Below are positions 1 to 5,165 of a stretch of 5,165 nucleotides of DNA, piece by piece. Source of the stretch: Verrucomicrobiota bacterium (GTDB lineage: Bacteria > Verrucomicrobiota > Verrucomicrobiia > Chthoniobacterales > JAFAMB01); NCBI GenBank assembly GCA_019241095.1, contig JAFAXJ010000328.1:1-5165 (forward strand), written 5' to 3'. A program made the translations under genes and the position numbers. Below the pieces are notes generated by a model. That model did not search any database. It was not told the DNA's origin and saw only the letters and a program-made list of their open reading frames with translations. Each line of letters starts with the position of its first letter. The stretch's first letter is position 1.

Positions 1-943
1 GTTGCTGGTAATAGGGAAGATCCTCAGGTGCAGCCAGCAGGATAGCCTTCTCTTCCCAACGTTGTGCTCCGGCAAAGTCGCCTGCCTCGGCGTAACTAGC
101 TGCTAACACATCAAGCACCGTATCGTCCTTCCATCGGGACAGCTTCGCTGCCTCCGAACTGAGACTAACTGCCTCTGCTCCATTTCGCAGATTTGGTTGG
201 CTCGAGGTGGCGTACAGCCAAGCCGCGCCAGCTCGGCTGTATGGGTCAGTCTTTGTTAGCTGAACCGCACTTATGAAATCACTGAGGGCTTCCGACTTTT
301 TACCCAGCCTGCTCTGAGCGTTTGCCCGCAATGTATAAAGCTGTGCCAGATTTCCCCGATTGGCATCACCTCCATTTGTTTGTATTGCGATATCAACAGC
401 TTTGATGACATCCTTCGGCCGATCCAGGTTAGAAGCAGCTGCCGCTCGCGCGGCCTGCAACCACCATCGCTCAGGATGTTCTTTAGTGGCTTTCGTGGCG
501 GCATTGAAAGCTTCTTTCCACATTCCGTTTTGCACCAGCGCTCCGATCTCGCTTGCCTCAGCTCTCTCCTCAGGAGTGAACTTATGACCGGTCGGAAAAA
601 TTTCTTCCTGCACTTTTTCGATCTGTTCAGGAGTCCTAATTGGCGTGTGGTGACCAGCGTATCGGTTGTGGGCATTTCTATAGCTGCCCCTTACGATTTT
701 ATGGCTTCTCAGGTGCCTGGTTTTAACACCAGCGCTTTCGCTCTTATGGCGACCCGACGAAGTATGCTTGTGGCCCCCGTTTGCACTGATCTGTTTGTGT
801 GAATGGGAGCTCTGGTTTTGAGCGCCAGACTGATGCTTTGTTCCATGAGAAGTCTTCGATCTTGACTTGCTCGAGGTCTCACCAAGGGCCGGAACTATTC
901 CGATAAGAGCCAGGAGAATCAGAGTGCAGGTTGCCTTCAACAT
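1..943 (-). CDS. Exported TPR-repeat protein with His-rich basic linker (partial, C-terminus beyond window)
   Basis: My own reverse-strand translation gives 314 residues running off position 1 without a stop. Residues 1-21 look like a Sec signal peptide: MLK, a hydrophobic core around T7-A19, then cleavage likely after A-L-G (19-21). Residues 22-100 are low complexity and rich in Ser, His, Lys and Arg (12 His, only two acidic residues), probably disordered. From about 130 onward come helical TPR-like units near 131-160, 159-190, 198-233 and 274-308. The last contains LAASYAEAGDF (280-290) before a second helix. TPRs bind proteins or peptides; the export signal suggests a periplasmic or surface role, but the partner is unknown. 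The start is ATG 943, or TTG 946 just before it; an in-frame stop at 989-991 rules out longer forms. No clear Shine-Dalgarno is visible. The family motif is common in Planctomycetota, Verrucomicrobiota and Acidobacteriota proteins of undefined function. Confidence 0.85.
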   Translation of the reverse strand, partial: MLKATCTLILLALIGIVPALGETSSKSRSKTSHGTKHQSGAQNQSSHSHKQISANGGHKHTSSGRHKSESAGVKTRHLRSHKIVRGSYRNAHNRYAGHHTPIRTPEQIEKVQEEIFPTGHKFTPEERAEASEIGALVQNGMWKEAFNAATKATKEHPERWWLQAARAAAASNLDRPKDVIKAVDIAIQTNGGDANRGNLAQLYTLRANAQSRLGKKSEALSDFISAVQLTKTDPYSRAGAAWLYATSSQPNLRNGAEAVSLSSEAAKLSRWKDDTVLDVLAASYAEAGDFAGAQRWEEKAILLAAPEDLPYYQQ

Positions 944-961
944 CAAAACGCCGTTTGATCG

Positions 962-992
962 GATATATCCTTCACGGTTGCGTCTCGCTCAA
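962..992 (-). promoter_or_regulatory. Weak sigma70-like promoter candidate for the TPR gene
   Basis: Reading the minus strand, TTGAGC (992-987; four of six matches to TTGACA) is followed after 17 bases by GATATA (969-964), or after 19 bases by TATATC (967-962; four of six to TATAAT). It sits just upstream of the TPR start, so the leader would be only about a dozen bases, consistent with the absence of a Shine-Dalgarno. The -10 region lies in the perfect 10-bp palindrome GGATATATCC (961-970). Such matches arise easily by chance, and the organism's promoter consensus is unknown. Confidence 0.25.
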
Positions 993-1019
993 GAGAAAGA
1001 ACGCGAGCTGTTCAGCTAC

Positions 1020-1048
1020 CTTCATCCGCTAAATCCATTCTTCATCCG
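1020..1048. repeat. Direct repeat of CTTCATCCG, 20-bp period
   Basis: CTTCATCCG occurs at 1020-1028 and again at 1040-1048, in the same orientation and exactly 20 bp apart (about two helical turns). It lies in the short intergenic region between hrpB and the TPR gene, upstream of the candidate promoter of the latter. The second copy also forms the right-hand (3') arm of the hairpin in the minus-strand transcript. It could be a pair of binding sites for a regulator of the TPR gene, or chance. Confidence 0.35.
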
Positions 1049-1058
1049 ACGGACGAAG
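1040..1058 (-). terminator. Hairpin after the hrpB stop codon, terminator-like but without a clear U-tract
   Basis: On the minus-strand transcript, CUUCGUCC-guc-GGAUGAAG forms an 8-bp stem (including one G-U pair) with a 3-base loop, starting 21 bases after the hrpB stop codon. On the plus strand the G-U pair becomes an A-C mismatch, so the fold favours the hrpB transcript direction. The downstream bases (AAUGGAUUUAG) lack a run of U, so intrinsic termination would be inefficient. It may instead protect the 3' end or be incidental. Confidence 0.3.
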
Positions 1059-1079
1059 TAACTCGCAGCTGGCACTTGG

Positions 1080-3656
1080 TCAGCGCCATTCGTGTTTTGG
1101 ATACTTGCGTTGAAGTTCGTTTTTTATTTTGGGATAAGACTCTCGCCAGAAGGTCGTTAAATCCTGTGTGATCTGGATCGGACGATGATTAGGGGAAAGA
1201 ACGTGAACGACAACTGCAATTCGGCCTTTGCAAATTTTAAGCGATGAATCTATCCCGTAAAGGTCTTGGATTCGAGCAGCCAGCACCGGCGACTGTCCTT
1301 CAGTGTAACGGAGCTTAGCTCGTCTGCCGTTCGGCAATTCCAAACGGGAAGGTGCGAGCTGATCAATCCAATGTCTTTGAGAAGACGACAGCCACGCCTG
1401 CATAGTCGGCCAGACTTGGCGATCTTTGATCTCCTTATAGCTAAACGCGCCTTGGCAGATTTGCTGAATCAAATAGGAACGTGCTTCTGAATCGATTCCA
1501 GGAAGTGCCAATTCGGGTGCCCACGCCACAAGACAATTAAGGCGTATTATCCATTGTTCAATTTCATCATCAAAATGGGCCAGGGAATATCGACCGGATA
1601 TGACTTCTTTGGCCAGGAGTCGGCTTGCTATCTCGCAAGGCGGGACTTCGATCCTGCCGCGGTGAATAATAAGGTCGCGAAAAGCGAGATCTACCCGGCT
1701 TTGGACTCTACGGGTTTCACAATCCAGGAAAACTTCGGTCGTCTCCTTAAAATCGCTCGGGAAAAGCTCTTTTAACCATTCTTCACGAACTCCGGTTGCG
1801 AGCGATAAAAGAACAATCAGCTCATCGTTGCGGCCCTGAATCTCTTGGATTTCTGCGGCCACAAACAGAGAGGTTTTATGCACAACGCTTTCTCTAGCCA
1901 AAACGCCATGCCGTTTATGGACGAGATCACACCGGAGCGATCCCGAATCGAGACGTTTGGCAAGGTGATCAGAAAACCCCGCCAACATGCATTTTCCCAA
2001 TGCTTCCGAGTCAAATTCATCAACACGTCCATCGACATTCAGGCCCTCATTTCTAGCGATATCAATAAATTGGTTGAAGACTTGAGCTACCTGCTGGGAA
2101 ACGGAAAAGCGGATCCCTAAGCGTCTTGACTGATCGGGTCCGTGCTCCTGGGAATAAAGCCAGGCCCGGATCAAAATAAAGAAATCAGATTCGTCTTCCT
2201 TGCCAAGGAACAGCTCGCGATCGTGCTCCATTTGCGCGTTTTCGCAACGTTTCAGGATCGAGCGTTCCTGAGTCAGCGCTGCGATCAAGGCAATGCATGG
2301 GACACAACCTAGTTCGTCAGCCATTAGCAACATCCGCGAGTAGCGCGGATGAACTGGGAACGATAACATGCGATTTCCAAGAGGAAGAATCTTCCCGCTC
2401 TCATGATCCAGTGCTCCGAGATCTTCGAGTAAAGTCACGGCTCTTGCCAAAGATTTAGGATCTGGCGGCTCAATCCAGGCAAATCGGTCAAGGTCAACCA
2501 CTCCCGCTGCCTTTAAATTGAGCACGACCTCAGCAAGGTCTAATCGCTTGATCTCCGGCAGATCCTGGTGGCGCCGATTCAGTTGATCGCGTTCCGACCA
2601 AAGACGAATGCAAATCCCAGGGGCAGTTCGCCCGGCTCGTCCAGCTCTTTGATCGGCTGATGCGCGGGAAATTTTCTCGGTAATCAGTGTATTGATTCCT
2701 CGGTGAGAATCATACTTCGCTATCTTTGCCAGGCCGCTATCTATCACCAATGTTACGCCGTCAATCGTCAACGAGGTTTCTGCCACGTTCGTTGACACAA
2801 CCACCTTCCGTTCGGAATACTGTGCAACTGCTGCGTCTTGTGCCGCAGGAGAAAGATCGCCATGCAGCGGAAGGACGATTCCTTTGAAATTCGAACGTTT
2901 GATTTCATGAATAGTGCGACTTATTTCATATGCGCCTGGCATAAAAATCAGCACGTCACCACCGTCATCTTCTGCTTCCGCTAACGCATCTGCAGCAAGC
3001 TCCCACGGCGGTTCATCGATCACCTCGCGTTTGAGATACTTGAGATCGACCGGAAAAGTTCTTCCTCGTGAGGATAGCACAACGCACGGATCGAGGTACT
3101 TCTCTAGCAGCGCTGTATCGAGAGTGGCCGACATAACTACAATCCGGAAGTCAGGCCGGCTGATCCGTTGTAATTCAATTGCTCGAGCGAGCGCGATATC
3201 TCCGTAGAGATGCCTCTCGTGGAACTCGTCGAAGATTACCACACTGGCTCCCCCCAAAGCAGGATCACCGAGCATCTGACGCAAAAGAACGCCCTCCGTA
3301 ACGAACCGAATGCGCGTTTCAGGTGAAGAGATATTGTTCAGCCGAATCTGATATCCGACCTCTTCCCCAAGGCGCGTGCCGCGCTCATACGCGACGCGGG
3401 CAGCCAGCATTCGTGTCGGTAGACGTCTAGGTTGCAGGATAATGATCTGACCGTCCCCGGCGAGCCCATGATGCAAAAGCATTTGCGGCACCTGGGTCGA
3501 CTTTCCGGAACCGGTAGGCGCCTGCAAAATGAGTCTTGTTGAAGTCCGGAGCGACTCGATTATTTTCAGCTCCAGCTCATAAATAGGAAGATGAGACTGC
3601 ACGCAGACTGAAGAGACGCTAAGAATTCGAGAATTCAAGTGGTGCTCGCTTTTCAT
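1080..3656 (-). CDS. hrpB: ATP-dependent RNA helicase HrpB (DEAH/RHA family)
   Basis: Complete 858-residue superfamily 2 helicase, close to the roughly 810-residue E. coli HrpB. Motif I is APTGSGKST (46-54), with LQPRR at 74-78, motif II DEFH (143-146), motif III SATL (176-179), motif V STNVAETSLTI (288-298) and motif VI QRAGRAGR (336-343). A helicase-associated region follows. The C-terminal part (about 725-858) looks like the HrpB-specific C-terminal domain, including SPVLAARIQDLYG, SPNHRPIQITQDL and a final RKYPKHEW. This end separates it from HrpA. It should hydrolyse NTP to remodel RNA in the cytoplasm; the physiological substrate of bacterial HrpB is not well defined. ATG 3656 is the only in-frame ATG (upstream stop near 3700), with AAGG three bases before it. 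A GTG at 3602 (residue 19) would better match the family N-terminus and would remove the overlap with the divergent rluE. Confidence 0.95.
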   Translation of the reverse strand: MKSEHHLNSRILSVSSVCVQSHLPIYELELKIIESLRTSTRLILQAPTGSGKSTQVPQMLLHHGLAGDGQIIILQPRRLPTRMLAARVAYERGTRLGEEVGYQIRLNNISSPETRIRFVTEGVLLRQMLGDPALGGASVVIFDEFHERHLYGDIALARAIELQRISRPDFRIVVMSATLDTALLEKYLDPCVVLSSRGRTFPVDLKYLKREVIDEPPWELAADALAEAEDDGGDVLIFMPGAYEISRTIHEIKRSNFKGIVLPLHGDLSPAAQDAAVAQYSERKVVVSTNVAETSLTIDGVTLVIDSGLAKIAKYDSHRGINTLITEKISRASADQRAGRAGRTAPGICIRLWSERDQLNRRHQDLPEIKRLDLAEVVLNLKAAGVVDLDRFAWIEPPDPKSLARAVTLLEDLGALDHESGKILPLGNRMLSFPVHPRYSRMLLMADELGCVPCIALIAALTQERSILKRCENAQMEHDRELFLGKEDESDFFILIRAWLYSQEHGPDQSRRLGIRFSVSQQVAQVFNQFIDIARNEGLNVDGRVDEFDSEALGKCMLAGFSDHLAKRLDSGSLRCDLVHKRHGVLARESVVHKTSLFVAAEIQEIQGRNDELIVLLSLATGVREEWLKELFPSDFKETTEVFLDCETRRVQSRVDLAFRDLIIHRGRIEVPPCEIASRLLAKEVISGRYSLAHFDDEIEQWIIRLNCLVAWAPELALPGIDSEARSYLIQQICQGAFSYKEIKDRQVWPTMQAWLSSSQRHWIDQLAPSRLELPNGRRAKLRYTEGQSPVLAARIQDLYGIDSSLKICKGRIAVVVHVLSPNHRPIQITQDLTTFWRESYPKIKNELQRKYPKHEWR
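3621..3638. repeat. Doubled GAATTC palindrome at the hrpB/rluE divergent junction
   Basis: GAATTC occurs at 3623-3628 and 3631-3636, separated by GA. The two copies make both a direct repeat with an 8-bp period and a near-perfect inverted repeat. The element lies immediately upstream of the rluE GTG start and inside hrpB codons 7-12. A purine run here (GAG, 3629-3631) is also the only weak Shine-Dalgarno candidate for rluE, 7 bases before the GTG. It may be an operator-like site or simply coding sequence; nothing beyond symmetry and position supports regulation. Confidence 0.3.
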
Positions 3657-4241
3657 AAGCCTTACGGAGTTCTTTCCCAGTTCACTCCGGACGGATCAAT
3701 CAATCGGACGCTAGCTGACTATAGTTTTCCGCCCTATGTATACCCGATTGGCAGGTTGGATGCAGATTCAGAAGGTTTGTTGTTACTGAGCGACGAAGCG
3801 AGGATCACCTCGATGCTTTTGAGGCCTGAAGCAAGGCACGAAAAGGAATACTGGGTGCAGGTCGAAAGAATTCCGAACCAAGAGGCTCTCGACAAACTTG
3901 AGAAAGGTGTCGCTGTAGGTGGCGCGACCACGCTGCCCTGCCGTGCTAGAATCTTAATCCCGCAACCGAAGATCCAGTCCCGCAATCCTCCCGTCAGAGC
4001 GCGGAAAAGTGTACTCGATTGTTGGCTTAGCATAATCGTTGTTGAAGGCCGGAACCGGCAGGTGCGACGAATGACGGCAGCTGTGGGGCATCCTACGCTT
4101 CGGCTAATCCGTCAGCGAATTGGCGGTTTGTGGCTGGCTGACCTTCAACTTGGAATTTGGCGCGAGCTCAGCGAAGGTGAGCGAAATGATCTTTTCCGGT
4201 CTTCCGTACCGTTGCGTCGAAACTCAGTAGGAGCGACATAA
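3639..4241 (+). CDS. rluE: 23S rRNA pseudouridine synthase, RluE-type (RsuA/RluB/E/F family)
   Basis: Complete protein of 200 residues that should isomerise a uridine in rRNA to pseudouridine. In E. coli, RluE acts on U2457 of 23S rRNA; the same target here is inferred. It opens with FHKPYGVLSQF (5-15), then the catalytic motif GRLDADSEGLLLL (38-50) with Asp41 as the expected nucleophile, KEYWV (69-73), RNPPVRARKS (115-124), EGRNRQVRRM (136-145) and HPTLRLIR (151-158). There is no N-terminal S4 RNA-binding domain, which fits RluE rather than RsuA, RluB or RluF. No ATG is available: an in-frame TGA lies at 3609-3611, and tandem GTG codons at 3639 and 3642 are the likely starts, giving the usual short N-terminus before the first strand. 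The gene is divergent from hrpB with 5' ends overlapping, and an ABC exporter follows after 6 bp, suggesting cotranscription. Confidence 0.9.
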   Translation: MVLAFHKPYGVLSQFTPDGSINRTLADYSFPPYVYPIGRLDADSEGLLLLSDEARITSMLLRPEARHEKEYWVQVERIPNQEALDKLEKGVAVGGATTLPCRARILIPQPKIQSRNPPVRARKSVLDCWLSIIVVEGRNRQVRRMTAAVGHPTLRLIRQRIGGLWLADLQLGIWRELSEGERNDLFRSSVPLRRNSVGAT

Positions 4242-4247
4242 GGGGTA

Positions 4248-5165
4248 ATGCAGCCGATCTTAAGAGTTTTGCGGTACGTGTCACGTTATCCCGCGCTCGC
4301 TATAGGAACGATCTTGTTAGCGATCCTTTCCACCATCATGGTCTTTGTTTTTCCGAGCGTTACTCAGCATGTGATCGATGACGCAATCAGGGGGCATCGG
4401 CCTGATTTGATTTTACCTTTAAGCATGATCGCAGTTTGCTCGTTTTTAGCTTCGAATATTGCGAACGGGATCCGCATTATCCTTAACAACACCTTTGAAC
4501 AGAAAGTGATATTTGATATTCGAAGCGACCTTTACGATCACATTCAGAAATTGCCGCTGCGCTGGTTTGATCATCGGAGTACCGGCGACATCATGACGCG
4601 TGTTTTGGAGGATGTGAATGCTGTCGAGGCTATTTTGATCGATGGAATCGAGCAGGGTACAGTAGCGATCCTCCAGGTTGTACTAGTAACGGTTCTGTTG
4701 TTTACCCGGCAGCCGCGGTTAGCCGCGTTAACCATGTTGCCGCTGCCTTTTTTAGTGTTTGGCGCTTTGGTTTATACAATCACCGCCCGATCTCGTTATC
4801 GATGGCGAAGGCAGGCAGCATCCACGATGAACTCGCTTCTGCATGATAATCTCAGCGGGATTCGCCAAATCAAAGCTTACGCTTTGGAACAGGAGGAGCA
4901 CCGAGGCTTCAACGGGGCAAGCGAACAGGTGAAGCAAGCCGCGCTGGTCGTCATGCGAGCCTGGGCTCTCTATACTCCCTCCATGGAGTTTCTAACTTCT
5001 TGTGGATTGGTAATCGTTACAGGTTTCGGGGGTCAAGCTGTGTTGAATGGAGAGTTGGAAATTGGCCAACTCGTCGCATTCTTAATATTGGTTCGCTTCC
5101 TGTACGAACCGATCGGTAAATTGCATTCTTTAAACCAGATGCTTCAAAGCGCTCGCGCGGCTGGC
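4248..5165 (+). CDS. ABC transporter, type-1 exporter transmembrane domain (MsbA-like; partial, ATPase domain beyond window)
   Basis: My translation gives 306 residues with no stop before the window edge. Six hydrophobic segments are visible near 16-38, 54-76, 134-153, 157-179, 244-265 and 272-288, the full complement of one exporter half. Intracellular coupling regions are recognisable: LRWFDHRSTGDIMTRVLEDV (104-123, coupling helix 1 region) and LSGIRQIKAYALEQEEHRGF (202-221, the second intracellular loop). Type-1 exporters usually have a C-terminal nucleotide-binding domain after about residue 330, so Walker A and B should lie just past the edge. It probably acts as a dimer in the inner membrane exporting a lipid, peptide or drug; the substrate cannot be told from this half. 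ATG 4248 lies in frame with the rluE TAA and is the first start available. The GGGG run ends only 2 bases before it, an unusually tight Shine-Dalgarno; TAGGAG at 4228-4233 is 14 bases away. The 6-bp gap implies an operon with rluE. Confidence 0.92.
   Translation, partial: MQPILRVLRYVSRYPALAIGTILLAILSTIMVFVFPSVTQHVIDDAIRGHRPDLILPLSMIAVCSFLASNIANGIRIILNNTFEQKVIFDIRSDLYDHIQKLPLRWFDHRSTGDIMTRVLEDVNAVEAILIDGIEQGTVAILQVVLVTVLLFTRQPRLAALTMLPLPFLVFGALVYTITARSRYRWRRQAASTMNSLLHDNLSGIRQIKAYALEQEEHRGFNGASEQVKQAALVVMRAWALYTPSMEFLTSCGLVIVTGFGGQAVLNGELEIGQLVAFLILVRFLYEPIGKLHSLNQMLQSARAAG

Noticed and set aside
143..146. Residues 143-146 of HrpB (plus-strand bases about 3219-3230) read DEFH rather than DEAH
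   Set aside because: The coordinates here are residue numbers. DEFH is common in HrpB proteins and keeps the catalytic D-E and H, so it is not an anomaly.
271..675. Minus-strand open frame of 134 codons
   Set aside because: It lies in a different frame of the same strand as the TPR gene, is rich in Arg and Ser with no recognisable domain, and the overlapping frame has a signal peptide and TPR motifs over its entire length.
360..802. Two plus-strand open frames (75 and 140 codons) opposite the TPR gene
   Set aside because: They are antisense to a well-supported coding frame and show no family-like motif or Shine-Dalgarno, so they are most likely shadows.
867..1061. Plus-strand frame of 64 codons spanning the TPR 5' end and the intergenic region
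   Set aside because: Over a third of it is antisense to the signal peptide and linker codons; the rest covers the repeat and hairpin region. Its composition is Arg-rich and unlike a real small protein, with no clear start signal.
2914..3207. Plus-strand Ser/Ala-rich frame of 97 codons inside hrpB
   Set aside because: It is antisense to conserved helicase sequence, and its Ser/Ala richness is what reverse-complemented Glu, Asp and Ala codons produce.
3734..4033. Minus-strand frame of 99 codons opposite rluE
   Set aside because: The plus-strand frame has an intact catalytic motif and family-wide similarity; the antisense frame has no recognisable feature.
4752..4937. Minus-strand frame of 61 codons opposite the ABC exporter
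   Set aside because: It is short, antisense to the conserved transmembrane and coupling regions, and has no supporting motif.
1..5165. CRISPR arrays, tRNA or rRNA genes, insertion sequences, phage or toxin-antitoxin genes
   Set aside because: I saw no regularly spaced repeats, tRNA-like cloverleaf arms, transposase motifs or terminal inverted repeats. Nearly all of the window is taken up by the four genes described.

Overview
The window looks like an ordinary chromosomal segment of a Gram-negative-type bacterium of intermediate GC (roughly half G+C by eye). The best lineage hint is the first gene. The end of its visible part has a TPR consensus (a W-L-Y-A-T-S stretch, then R-N-G-x-E-A-V and L-A-A-S-Y-A-E-A-G-D-F) that I associate with Planctomycetota, Verrucomicrobiota and Acidobacteriota. 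I lean weakly to a soil verrucomicrobial or acidobacterial genome; this rests on recall, not a search.

Layout. (1) Positions 1-943, minus strand: the N-terminal 314 residues of an exported TPR protein, with a signal peptide, a basic His/Ser-rich linker and several TPR units; its C-terminus lies outside the window. (2) Positions 944-1079: a 136-bp intergenic stretch with a weak promoter-like pair, a short direct repeat and a hairpin just after the next gene's stop codon. (3) Positions 1080-3656, minus strand: a complete HrpB-type DEAH/RHA ATP-dependent helicase. (4) Positions 3639-4241, plus strand: a complete RluE-type rRNA pseudouridine synthase, divergent from hrpB. As drawn, the two 5' ends overlap by 18 bp. 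(5) Positions 4248-5165, plus strand: the complete six-helix transmembrane domain of a type-1 ABC exporter, 6 bp downstream of the pseudouridine synthase; its ATPase half is cut off by the window edge.

How the genes relate. The helicase and the rRNA-modifying enzyme could both act on RNA, and their divergent, touching 5' ends leave no separate promoter space, so their expression may be linked. The exporter is probably cotranscribed with rluE by position alone. The TPR gene appears to be its own unit. I saw no tRNA, rRNA, CRISPR array, insertion sequence or phage-like genes, and nothing that amounts to a new defence or mobile system. The most interesting points are the crowded hrpB/rluE junction and the His-rich exported TPR protein.
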